From positions 1,479,531 to 1,543,530 of the forward strand of contig NZ_JAEMNW010000001.1 of assembly GCF_016481275.1 (NCBI RefSeq): DNA of 64,000 nt, written 5' to 3'. The position numbers and the translations under genes were made by a program. The stretch comes from Antrihabitans auranticaus (lineage in GTDB: Bacteria; Actinomycetota; Actinomycetes; Mycobacteriales; Mycobacteriaceae). The notes beneath the pieces are model-generated. The model saw only the letters and a program-made list of their open reading frames with translations, was not told the DNA's origin and did no database searches. Shown one piece after another: positions 34,694 to 43,532 of this stretch (position 1 is its first letter; each line of letters opens with the position of its first letter).

Positions 34694-37221
34694 ATGGCAA
34701 GTCGTGATAGTGCCGCCTCGACAGCACGACCCGTAATTCTTGGTGCCGTCAGCACAGCGCAGGCCACCACCTTGCCTCAAGGGCGCATCGGCGGCAAAGT
34801 CCGATTTCCGTCCCTAGACGCGAGGCGCCAGCGCCTCGAAGATCGCTTCGTCGCGGCGTCCGACGCCTTCCAGACCCAGATCCAGCTCGCCGAATCACTC
34901 CCGGCCGCAGACCCTCAACTCGTGCTCGTACTCGAGGCCAGAGACGAGCGCCTCGACCTGACCAGCGTGGCCAAGAAACTCAACATCGAGTTACTGACCG
35001 AGACAGAGTCCAGCGCCGCGGCTGACGACGAGTTCGAGATGATCAACACCAAAGCAGCGCCGGTCATATCCAGCACCCTCCATGCCGTTTGCCTCAATCA
35101 GAAGGCAATGCACGAGCTGCTCGGGCTTTGGCGAGCATGGAAGGCCGACCAGAAACTCGGCCACGGCTACGCCAAGATGCGCGACCTGTTTCTGCATCTC
35201 AAAGACGTACGACCATGGGGACCACAGGACCGACTCAAGCTGACCAACTGGGACGACCATTTCGCCGGACAGCTTCCCGGCAGCAAACGGTCCGTCGACA
35301 TCGAGTTGTGGTTCCGTGGCTCGACCGCAACCCGTACTGCGGCGGAAGCCCAAGTTACGGCTCTCGTCAGCCAGGCCGGGGGCGCCGTTCTTAACCGTGT
35401 CATCAACGAAGACATCGGATATCACGGTCTGAAGTGCGACCTTCCCATCGAGGTAGTCGAGGTTCTGGCTCGGGGTAACCTCGACACCATTCAGCTAGTT
35501 AAATCCGCGAACGTCATGTACCTCCGCGTCACCGGCCAGGTGATAGCTCAGCCGAGCTCCGACACCGCCGAGGAAGCGAGCTCCACGGCCGCCATGCCGA
35601 CCGGCTCGCCGGTTGTGTGCCTTTTCGACGGACTCCCGGCCACTAATCACCCGCTCTTGGAAGACCGCGTCAATGTCTATGACCCCGACGACCTCACCGC
35701 CGGCTACAACGTCGACGAGCGCCGACACGGAACTTGGATGACGTCAGCAGTGGTGTGGGGCGACCGAAGCGAATCACCCGACCTCGCCGCCGCCCGGCCG
35801 GTCATGGTTCGCCCCATACTGGTCCCCTCGCCGGAGACACTCCAGCGCATCGAAGAGCTGCCCCTGCTGGACCTTGCCCCGGACCTGATGCGCGGGGCAT
35901 TTCGCGACCTGTTCGAACCAGGCCCGACTGGCACCGCTCCCGCTGGTGCTGACATCGCCATCATCAATCTCTCCGTTGGCGACCCCGCCACGCCCTTCGA
36001 CAGCATCGTCTCATCGTGGGCACGGATGATTGACTGGCTGAGCTATGAGTACGGGGTCCTTGTCGTCGTCTCGGCCGGGAACCACCTGAGCCTGAACCTC
36101 AGCCCGATGAACAGCACTGACTTCGTTGCCCTCCTGGGCGAAGACCGCCGAAGAGCCATGCTCGATGCGCTCGATCGGCACCAAATCGATCGCCGCCTCA
36201 TTGCACCGGCCGAGTCGATCAACGCCATCACCGTCGGCGCCCTGCACGCTGACTCCTCCGGCATCGAACCCCGGCCTATCAGGAAGACCCTGCCGATGGC
36301 CTTACGAGCGTCAGCCCCGTGACATCAATCGGCTCTGGCTACCGTCGAAGCATCAAGCCCGATCTCGCTGCACCCGGCGGTCGTGCCATGTTCGTGCCGG
36401 CCGCCCAGCCCAGCAGTGTCATAAACTTTGGCACGGCTCCCGCCCGTGGCCCGGGTGTCAAAGTCGCGTCCACCACGATCGGCCGCGAGACCTACACAGT
36501 GGGGACGAGCGTGGCGACTGCTCTCGTCACGCGCCGAGCAGCCGCTCTCTACGACCTCGTCGAGCAAGTTACTGACGGCGCCGCCATCACACGCCGCCAG
36601 CGCGCGGCCGCGATCAAAGCGCTCCTCGTCCACGGGACCGATTCATTCCGAGAACTCGCCGCGCCTAATACCCACATCCCTCTCGAGCGCATGGTCGGAA
36701 ACGGACTCGTCGTCCGCAACCTCGCTGAAGGCTGCGCCACCAACGAGGCAGTGCTGCTCTTTCTGGGACAGCTAGGCGCAGGCCAAGAGCAGGAGCTGAC
36801 CGTTCCGCTACCCGACGGCCTCAGCGTGCTGGAAACCAAGCGGATCGACGCTTCGCTGGCGTGGCTGTCCCCTATCAATTGGCGACATCGCCAATACCGG
36901 CGTGCCGCCCTTTCGTTCACGAAACCCGCCGGGGCCATACCTGCTCTCAAAACGCCCGTCGGCTTACCGATCGATACAGCCAAGGCCGGAGCTGCCACCG
37001 TCCAGCACCTGTCGTGGGAAACCCGCAGCGCCTTCGGGTCCGGCCGGGGATCGTCCATCACTGTCAAGGTCAAGTGTCTCGAACAAGCTGGTGGCCTCGA
37101 CGGATCGACCATCGACTATGCCGCCGTTGTCTCGCTATGGGTCGCTCCGTCTGTCGGTGTCGACGTCTACACGCAGGTACGCGATCAGGTCCAGTCGCGC
37201 GTGGGAATCCGCTCTAACTGA
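34694..37221 (+). pseudogene. ietS: S8 subtilisin-like protease, IetS-like, frameshifted
   Basis: About 840 aa if repaired. Catalytic Asp312 in VVCLFDGLP, His345 in RRHGTWMTS, the oxyanion Asn in VVVSAGNHLS, and the catalytic Ser in TVGTSVATAL (codon at 36507). The first ~300 residues form a large non-protease domain. The reading frame breaks at the CCCC run near 36267-36270: adding one C continues as AYQEDPADGLTSVSPVTSIG into the frame that carries the Ser. As sequenced the first product would stop at 36322 and lack the nucleophile. It follows ietA directly. Sequencing error or inactivation are both possible. Confidence 0.8.
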
Positions 37222-37789
37222 CGGCCCGACCAACCACACCTACCGGATCGGCTCTATACCGCTAGGACCAGGCATCGGCGCGACGCCGCCGAGCGCCGCA
37301 AGATCTCCCGGCAACTCCGTCATCGACTACCCGACTTCGAGCGTTTGAACTGCATCGCGTTTCGTCAGAATATGCTGGCTCTCAACTGCAACTGCAACTG
37401 CAACTGCGGCTCGGCTCGGCTACAGTGGTTCGCTATACGACGTTGTGACATCAGAACGATTCCGAAGCCAATTCGACTTACCCGCAAGGGTTTCCGGTAT
37501 CTTACCGCCCAGATTTGGCGGCTGCCCGTCCACCACGGCCCCGACATGGAGAGTCCTCATCTGGCAGAATGCATCAACCATGTTGCAGCACAATATAATT
37601 CATCCACCGAGCCATTGTCCGCACCGATTGCACCGATCGGTTCGCTGGAACACCGAGGATCCTGATCGGCCGGCCGTGACCGTTACGTTTCGCCGAAGAC
37701 CCCGAGTTCGTACCCGCAGAACACTCAGATGCGATCCACCGCTGGTTGATTCGGCGGTGCAAAACGAGCCTGGCACCCGACATCGATCA
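37222..37789. other. No gene seen; short AACTGC repeat
   Basis: Between the protease gene and the tRNA fragment. Holds four copies of the hexamer AACTGC at about 37384-37407, followed by two copies of GGCTC. No protein-like frame. Confidence 0.45.
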
Positions 37790-37821
37790 TTTCACTGGTT
37801 CAATCCCAGTATCGCGCACCA
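37790..37821 (+). other. tRNA 3'-end fragment (tRNA-Val-like), attachment-site remnant
   Basis: ACTGG-TTCAATC-CCAGT forms a perfect T arm, followed by the acceptor strand ATCGCGC, discriminator A and encoded CCA at 37819-37821. No matching 5' GCGCGAT or anticodon arm lies upstream. The acceptor sequence resembles actinobacterial tRNA-Val, but from memory only. An isolated tRNA 3' end with CCA is typical of an integration junction. Confidence 0.65.
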
Positions 37822-37836
37822 CAGTCAGACCAGGTC

Positions 37837-37863
37837 AGGCCCCCTTTCGAGGGGGCCTTTCTT
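37837..37863 (+). terminator. Rho-independent terminator
   Basis: Perfect 8-bp stem AGGCCCCC/GGGGGCCT with loop TTTCGA, followed by TTTCTTG. It sits just beyond the tRNA 3' fragment, as a tRNA terminator would. Confidence 0.85.
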
Positions 37864-37870
37864 GTTGGCG

Positions 37871-37888
37871 TGGGGTAATCATGGGGTA
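37871..37888 (+). other. Paired 7-nt direct repeat, 11-bp period (candidate integrase arm site)
   Basis: TGGGGTA at 37871-37877 and 37882-37888, four bases apart. Same architecture as 32242-32260 and 39151-39168. Confidence 0.55.
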
Positions 37889-38063
37889 GCGGAAAATCGA
37901 GCGACCAACACGCTCCGCACGGAAGGACGTCGAACACCAGGCCCGAACTGCTGCCTCGACTTCGTCAACCCAGCGCGGCACACACCGCAGTCGACTTCGA
38001 TTCAACGGATGCGATCTGCCGAAGCGCGACAGGTGCCGCCACGAGTGCGGTAGAACTCTGGAC

Positions 38064-38696
38064 GTGAACCCCAGAGATTCCGACGCCGACGGCGGCGAAC
38101 CGCTGCGCGTAGGAAGCTTCAAGTTCTACCTCGACGACCGAAGATGGGAATGGTCCGACGCGGTCGCCCGGATGCACGGCTACTCCCCCGGCACAGTCAC
38201 TCCGACCACCGAATTGCTGCTGCACCACAAACACCCCGACGACAAGTCCACCGTCGCCGCCCTCTTCAACGAAGTCACACGCAACGGTGCGCCATTCAGC
38301 AGTCGGCATCGCATAATCGACACTGATGGCCGGACTCGCCGAGTCATCGTGGTCGGCGACCGAGCCGTCGACTCCGCGGGACAGATAGTCGGCACAGGCG
38401 GCTTCTACATCGACGTCACCGACTCCCAACGGGCCGACGAGCAAGCCGTCATGGACTCAGTGGTGCACGAATTCACCGAATCTCGCGCCACCATCGAGCG
38501 CGCCAAAGGCGTCCTCATGCTCGCCTACGGAATCAACGCCGAGCGCGCGTTCGACGTGCTGGTGTGGCGATCACAAGATGCCAACATCAAGCTGCGCGAA
38601 CTCGCTCATCAACTCCTGCACGCAATTACCGACGTAGAGCTTCCTGTCACCGTGCGCGAGCAGATCGATCACCTACTGCTCACGCTGCCGCACTAA
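38064..38696 (+). CDS. PAS-ANTAR protein, putative RNA-binding antiterminator
   Basis: 210 aa from the GTG at 38064. The N-terminal ~125 residues are a PAS fold (GSFKFYLDDRRWEWSDAVAR, then MHGYSPG, later GTGGFYIDVTD). The C-terminal ~60 residues are an ANTAR domain (ESRATIERAKGVLMLAYGIN, then AFDVLVWRSQDANIKLRELA). ANTAR proteins bind paired RNA hairpins and relieve termination in response to a sensor domain; PAS-ANTAR proteins of this size are common in actinobacteria. No target hairpin pair is evident nearby. It lies between two tRNA-fragment sites. Confidence 0.88.
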   Translation: MNPRDSDADGGEPLRVGSFKFYLDDRRWEWSDAVARMHGYSPGTVTPTTELLLHHKHPDDKSTVAALFNEVTRNGAPFSSRHRIIDTDGRTRRVIVVGDRAVDSAGQIVGTGGFYIDVTDSQRADEQAVMDSVVHEFTESRATIERAKGVLMLAYGINAERAFDVLVWRSQDANIKLRELAHQLLHAITDVELPVTVREQIDHLLLTLPH

Positions 38697-39006
38697 ACTG
38701 TCCTGACGAACTCAGGCAGCTGGATTCGCCACATCCGCTGGGACAGCAATACTGCACACCGAGGTACGCATCGCCCTCGCCGGTCAGCACTCGAAAGCCA
38801 CGCAGGCAAATGCACTCCCCGTGCATTGTTGCCGTCACCGGCACATCAGCGCGAATCGTGACAGCGCATGACGGACATAACGCGACCTCGGAAGCAGCGG
38901 CAGCGCCCACGATTCTGCACTCACGAGCGAGCGACTGCGTCCCAACTTCAGCGGACCATTCTGCACGACGCCCCGAACGCTGTCCCTTTGGCGCGTCGAC
39001 CTGCAT
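38680..39006 (-). CDS. Possible Cys-rich small protein
   Basis: Open frame of 108 aa on the minus strand whose second half is not Arg-rich like shadow frames here: CPSCAV, then GECICLRGFRVLTG and QYCCPSGCGESSC. Eight or more cysteines in close pairs suggest a zinc ribbon or cluster-binding fold. The last 17 bases overlap the end of the convergent PAS-ANTAR gene. The true start may be a later GTG. No family recognised and no clear ribosome-binding site, so this is tentative. Confidence 0.35.
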   Translation of the reverse strand: MQVDAPKGQRSGRRAEWSAEVGTQSLARECRIVGAAAASEVALCPSCAVTIRADVPVTATMHGECICLRGFRVLTGEGDAYLGVQYCCPSGCGESSCLSSSGQFSAAA

Positions 39007-39012
39007 GCTTTT

Positions 39013-39055
39013 GTCGGGCTGACGGGATTTGAACCTGCGACCACTTGACCCCCAG
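39013..39055 (-). other. 3' half of tRNA-Pro (GGG), attachment-site remnant
   Basis: On the minus strand CTGGGGGTCAAGTGGTCGCA, then the T loop TTCAAAT and acceptor strand CAGCCCG with A. The loop CTGGGGG gives anticodon GGG. The sequence stops being tRNA-like within the anticodon loop, as at a recombination core, and one T-stem pair is mismatched. No intact tRNA-Pro is in the window, so the partner site should be outside. Confidence 0.75.
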
Positions 39056-39150
39056 GACGGTTGTCACCGCGTTCCTGCACGTGACGCACGTTATGCACTG
39101 AGAGGTATGCCGCCTCGACCTGCGGGACGTGCATACGCACGCGTGACGTG

Positions 39151-39168
39151 TGGTCCAGAAATGGTCCA
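39151..39168 (+). other. Paired 7-nt direct repeat, 11-bp period (candidate integrase arm site)
   Basis: TGGTCCA at 39151-39157 and 39162-39168, separated by GAAA. It lies about 100 bases from the tRNA-Pro fragment on the side facing the P450 operon, which is where an element's arm site should be if the element extends to the right. Confidence 0.6.
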
Positions 39169-39212
39169 CAAATCGGGTGGGCGATGCGGGATCGACGCCA
39201 CTCAGGCGGTCA

Positions 39213-39860
39213 CTACGGGGAGAGGGTCATCTGACTCGCGAGACCTAGGTAGCGCAGGGCAACCTCGGAGATTCGCCGTCCCGTTTCGGCGCTGTCCGAC
39301 GTGGGCAGCACAACATGGCTGATCGTCAGCCGGATCAACGCGTCGACACCATCGATGACGTCATCGCTATCGAGCTGAGGGAAATGCTTTCCGATCCAAC
39401 CCACTAGCCGTGCGGACGCGAGCTCGAGCATCGACGCCGACATGGTCAGCAGCGGCAGCACGCCCGTCTCTTCGGGGCGGCTGTCGGCACCTGGGGAGGT
39501 CAGCACCGACTTCAGCAACGGACTGGACGAAGCCTCGTCGAGCGTGTAGCGAACGGCAGCCGGGATCGCTTCTTCGAGAGCGTTGCGGTGGTCATCGAGC
39601 GTCGCCCCAATCCCCACCAAGAATCTCTCGGCCTCCTCCAGAACGAGTGCGTCTCCGAGTCCTTGCTTGTCACCGAACTCCTTGTACAAAGTCGGACGCG
39701 ACACTCCGATAAGGGCTGCGACCTCGCTCACTCTGACCCGATCCCAACCCTTTTCCAGGGTCAGCGCGTGCGCGGCACGGATCGCCTCCTTGCGCAAATG
39801 CCGCCTAAACGACAACCGAACAGATTCATCGACCACGCAACGAACTGTATCAGGTGGCAC
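39213..39860 (-). CDS. TetR-family regulator
   Basis: 215 aa from the GTG at 39860 (a GTG at 39836 is an alternative). The HTH is IRAAHALTLEKGWDRVRVSE then IGVSRPTLYKEFGDKQGL, a clear TetR domain; the C-terminal helical domain includes WIGKHFPQLDSDDVIDGVDA. It is divergent from the thioesterase-P450-BtrH operon and most likely represses it. The intervening 200 bases are unusually AT-rich for this genome and should contain both promoters. Confidence 0.87.
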   Translation of the reverse strand: MPPDTVRCVVDESVRLSFRRHLRKEAIRAAHALTLEKGWDRVRVSEVAALIGVSRPTLYKEFGDKQGLGDALVLEEAERFLVGIGATLDDHRNALEEAIPAAVRYTLDEASSSPLLKSVLTSPGADSRPEETGVLPLLTMSASMLELASARLVGWIGKHFPQLDSDDVIDGVDALIRLTISHVVLPTSDSAETGRRISEVALRYLGLASQMTLSP

Positions 39861-40081
39861 TTTTGTTCATAAATTTACAGTTACCGACGCATAGTCCATA
39901 TGTAAACGCTGGGAAGCACCATCCCGACATACCGTATGCGTTCGGACTTTTTCCGTCGAAATGGCAGTCTTTGGAAATTTGTTGACACCATGAGACTTTT
40001 TGTATCCAATAGTGTGCGTGGCGAACAAATTCGGGAGTTGCGCAGTCAACGCAGCTGTCGCCACAGAGAGTGAGGTATGCA

Positions 40082-40612
40082 ATGCACGACGCCAAGGACA
40101 TCAGTCTCACGTCATCGAATCCATGCATGTCGGATTGGCTAAGTTCGATGCAGACGACTGAGCATGATTCGGCTCTGCTTCCGCCCCACCACGGGGACTG
40201 CCTCGGGTGCGGTCCCGCGAATCCGCATGGGCACCACCTGCGCGCATACCGACATGGGGACGGTGTAGTCGCAGGTCACGTCTTCGACGGACGCCATGTC
40301 GGCGCGCCGGGAATCGCTCACGGCGGCGCAGTGGCGACGGTCTTAGACGACTTGTTCGGCTTCGTGCTGTATGTGGTCGGTGAACTGGCAGTGACACGCA
40401 AACTGGAAGTCGACTACCTCGCCCCGGTATTACTCCAGACCGAGTACACCTTGCACGCCCAGATGCTGTCGCGAAACGGGCGCAAGCTGCGACTCCGGGC
40501 GAAAGTGGAAGACCAAAACGGGCGAGTTGTTGCCACTGCCGACGCGCTGTTCATTGTGGTCGGTCCCGCGCACTTCACCAGTCGGGCCCCAGTCATTCAG
40601 GCCCGACGGTGA
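40082..40612 (+). CDS. PaaI-family hotdog thioesterase
   Basis: About 176 aa from the ATG at 40082; a GTG at 40070 is possible. PHHGDCLGCGPANPHGHHLR is the N-terminal signature of PaaI/YbgC-like proteins in actinobacteria, and GIAHGGAVATVLDDLFGF is the HGG catalytic segment of the hotdog fold. It hydrolyses acyl-CoA (or acyl-carrier) thioesters. Its stop overlaps the GTG start of the P450 (GTGA), so the operon begins with it. Controlled in all likelihood by the divergent TetR. Confidence 0.88.
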   Translation: MHDAKDISLTSSNPCMSDWLSSMQTTEHDSALLPPHHGDCLGCGPANPHGHHLRAYRHGDGVVAGHVFDGRHVGAPGIAHGGAVATVLDDLFGFVLYVVGELAVTRKLEVDYLAPVLLQTEYTLHAQMLSRNGRKLRLRAKVEDQNGRVVATADALFIVVGPAHFTSRAPVIQARR

Positions 40613-41820
40613 CCGCACCGCCGCGCGAGTTGCTGCTCGCTGCACTGCTCGCCGATCATGGCCAGGCTGGCCCGTACGACGCTTTCCGCCGGCTCCGCGA
40701 AGCGCATCCGGCGTTGTTGACCCAGTCTGGTGTATTGGTGTTGAGCCGTTACGACGACTGCGCCGCCGCTCTGCGGGATCGCAGGCTCGGGAAGGTCGAC
40801 GAGTCTCTCGGGTTCGGGCTGACCGACATCCCAGAAGAATTACAACGCCAAGCCATGCACCGCTTCCGGCGCACGATGCTGTTTCGCAATCCACCCGACC
40901 ATCAGCGCCTACGACGACTCGTTGCTGACGTATTCACTCCCCACCACGTCCAGGACCTCCGAGCCCGAATAGTCCTCCAGATCGATCGCCTACTCGACGG
41001 CATTGCCGAAAAGCCGGTCGCCGATATCATCGCCGAATTGGCATTGCCGTTGCCTGTCAACGTAATCGGCGACCTCCTCGGAGTTCCTGCCGAGGCTCGC
41101 TCCGCCGCCGCTCCGCTGGTTCGCGCACTGGTCGCCTCACTCGAACCAAGCGCAAACACTGCCGACCTAACCCGAGCCTGTGAGGCCGAAGACCAACTCG
41201 CCCAGTACTTCTCCGAACTTATCGCAGCAAAACGGGCTGATCCGTCTGACGACCTGCTCAGCCGGCTCGCCGCCGCCCGCGGTGACGACACTCTCGACGA
41301 CGATGAATGCGTCGGTACCGCTATCTTGTTGTTCGCGGCAGGATTCGAAACCACGACAAACCTGATCGGAAACGGCGTCGCCGCGCTGCTGTCGCACCCC
41401 GATCAGATGGCGCTCTTACGCCAACGTCCGGATTTGGCCGCCACCGCAGTCGACGAACTGTTGCGCTACGACGCGCCCGTACAAACCAATGGACGGACCG
41501 TTCTCGAAGCAACCCGGCTTGCCGGTATAGACCTGCGACCGGGCCAGGTCGTGCTCACCCTTCTCGGCGCCGCGAATCGAGACCCCGACCGATTCCCCAA
41601 TCCCGACGTGCTCGACATAACTCGAACCGGAACCGTCCCACTGTCATTCGGCGCTGGCATCCACTTCTGCCTCGGTGCACCGCTGGCTCGACTTGAAGGA
41701 ATCGAACTGTTCCCACGCCTCGTCTCACGCTTTCCGCGGCTCACGCTGGCGAGTGAACCCATTTGGCGAACCGGAATGTCGTTTCGCGGATTGTCTAGCC
41801 TGAAAGTAGTCTCCCGATGA
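40609..41820 (+). CDS. Cytochrome P450
   Basis: 403-aa soluble bacterial P450. I-helix FAAGFETTTNLIGNG (AGxET variant of AGxDT), K-helix ExxR in VDELLRYDAPVQ, and the heme loop FGAGIHFCLGAPLARLEG with the proximal Cys at residue 354. No ferredoxin or reductase gene is adjacent, so electrons come from elsewhere. Translationally coupled on both sides (GTGA with the thioesterase, ATGA with the BtrH-like gene), so the three proteins act together. Substrate unknown; an acyl chain or tailored small molecule fits the partners. Confidence 0.93.
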   Translation: MTAPPRELLLAALLADHGQAGPYDAFRRLREAHPALLTQSGVLVLSRYDDCAAALRDRRLGKVDESLGFGLTDIPEELQRQAMHRFRRTMLFRNPPDHQRLRRLVADVFTPHHVQDLRARIVLQIDRLLDGIAEKPVADIIAELALPLPVNVIGDLLGVPAEARSAAAPLVRALVASLEPSANTADLTRACEAEDQLAQYFSELIAAKRADPSDDLLSRLAAARGDDTLDDDECVGTAILLFAAGFETTTNLIGNGVAALLSHPDQMALLRQRPDLAATAVDELLRYDAPVQTNGRTVLEATRLAGIDLRPGQVVLTLLGAANRDPDRFPNPDVLDITRTGTVPLSFGAGIHFCLGAPLARLEGIELFPRLVSRFPRLTLASEPIWRTGMSFRGLSSLKVVSR

Positions 41821-42881
41821 CCCGTGTCCTGATCGACTACCCACATCAGAAGGCCGGCCATTGCGGATCGGGCGCGTTGCGCGACCTCATGGAATGGGCC
41901 GAGCTCGGTTGGGGCAGGCCGCCAAGCGAGGGCCTTGTGTTCACTCTCGGAGGGGCACTCGATTTCGCCTATATCCGGGACGGCAGCCTGCAACCCCCGC
42001 TGTACCTCGTCGGACGCGGAGCCGATATGGAACTCGACCTGCTCGACCGACTCGGCGCTCATACGGATTTACGCCAGACTGACGACGCCGACCTCGGGTG
42101 GAAATGGGTCACCACCGAAATCGACTCCGGACGACCGGTCATGGTATGGGCCGATATCGCCGAACTTCCTTACCTGCGCGTGCGGTTCACGATGAGCCGC
42201 CACGACATCGTCGTCATCGGCTACGACGCCTCTGCCCGAATCGCCTATGTCGTCGACAACGACCGTGACGCCGTCCAAACGGTCCCTTACGACGCGTTGG
42301 CGCGGGCCCGCTCCTCTACCGGCTTCCCGATACCCACGCGCCACACCACCTACGTCGTCGACTGGCCAACTTCCGCACCCGACCTCCTCACTACCGCGGC
42401 CGACGCTTTGCAGCGATCCGCCTACACACTCCGCAACGGCGGACCCGGCATTTTCGCCGCCGCGTCACCGAATGTGGTTGCCGGAACAGGACTTGCCGGT
42501 GTCCGCGCCTTCTCCAAAGATCTGTGTCACTGGTCTGACACCTTCGACACACCGACACTCCATGACGCCCTCAGCGCACTCGCTGCCTTCATCGAAAAAG
42601 CAGGCACCGGCGGCGGACTCTTCCGCCGCCTGCTCTCCCAGGGATGCACTGACCTCACCACCCACTCCCCTGATCCGGCCCTCCAGGCCGCCGCAGTCGC
42701 GGCGGGCCGAGCTGCACAAGCCTGGACGGCCGTCGCAGTTGCCGCTACAACCATCGACCACACCGCACAGCAACGCGCCACTCACGCCGCCCAACACGCC
42801 GCACTCCTACCACACCTCGAGGAGACCCTGGTCAGCGCGCTCGCCGATGCCGCGCAGTCACTGAATGCCCGGGCGGAATGA
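41817..42881 (+). CDS. BtrH N-terminal/DUF4872-type putative acyltransferase
   Basis: 354 aa. The first ~150 residues match the BtrH_N type: HQKAGHCGSGALRDLMEWAE with a candidate nucleophile Cys16, LVFTLGGALDFAY, and a His/Asp region in MSRHDIVVIGYDASARIAYV then VDND. The remaining ~200 residues are helical (DUF4872-like). BtrH transfers an acyl group from an acyl-carrier protein to an aminoglycoside in butirosin synthesis; relatives have papain-like folds. Here it is the third gene of a coupled operon with a thioesterase and a P450. An acyl-transfer or amide-forming role is inference. The ATG at 41817 overlaps the P450 stop. Confidence 0.83.
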   Translation: MTRVLIDYPHQKAGHCGSGALRDLMEWAELGWGRPPSEGLVFTLGGALDFAYIRDGSLQPPLYLVGRGADMELDLLDRLGAHTDLRQTDDADLGWKWVTTEIDSGRPVMVWADIAELPYLRVRFTMSRHDIVVIGYDASARIAYVVDNDRDAVQTVPYDALARARSSTGFPIPTRHTTYVVDWPTSAPDLLTTAADALQRSAYTLRNGGPGIFAAASPNVVAGTGLAGVRAFSKDLCHWSDTFDTPTLHDALSALAAFIEKAGTGGGLFRRLLSQGCTDLTTHSPDPALQAAAVAAGRAAQAWTAVAVAATTIDHTAQQRATHAAQHAALLPHLEETLVSALADAAQSLNARAE

Positions 42882-43532
42882 CATTGCACAGAGTTTGAAG
42901 TGACGATTCGATGATCGCGTTGGATCCCCGCTCACACGGTCGCTAGAGCCGCTCCGGTCAATGGCGGAGCGATACGACCCGACAGGCTGTTCAATGCCAC
43001 CCTTAGCGTCGCCTCGATGGCACGGAGGCCGTTTCGAGTCGCGCACCCGCGATCATCCAAACCGAACTGGCGATTTCCGTTCGCGCGGGTCTGCAGTCCG
43101 TCGGGGCCGGCAATGCTGGACAAGCGCATTTCCGGTGGCCTCATCCCCAGCCTCCACGGCCAGGTTCAGCAATATCGGATAGCCTGTCCCTTAGTTATGG
43201 ACCTGCAGGTACTGTTCCTTCGACCGTCCCCGTTCTCAGTCGCGTCATGCAAACGCGGGAATCAGGATGACCGAATAATCTTGACAAGGCGCCTATTTCA
43301 ACCAGTCTGTGGCTTCTTGATCGGGGTAGGAGAACGTCGCTCCAGGCTGTCTCGGTAGCCGTGAACCGTTGAGAACCTTGAACCTATGCATTACACGAAG
43401 TATCGTCTAATTCTCGCCCCAAGTACGTGGTCGTTTGCGGGCGAGAAGGCGCTGCGATGCGGCAAAAGCACATAGCATGGATGCCCCGGAGGAGATTGAA
43501 ACCCCTGCAATACCCAACACACGCCTCTGCAT
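42882..43532. other. No gene seen
   Basis: About 650 bases after the BtrH-like gene. Frames are Arg/Pro-rich and short. This is probably the boundary between the P450 region and the lipid locus. Confidence 0.45.

Noticed and set aside
37384-37407. AACTGC hexamer array as a CRISPR or regulatory repeat
   Set aside because: Six-base unit with no spacers; a simple microsatellite in a non-coding stretch. No CRISPR array is present in the window.
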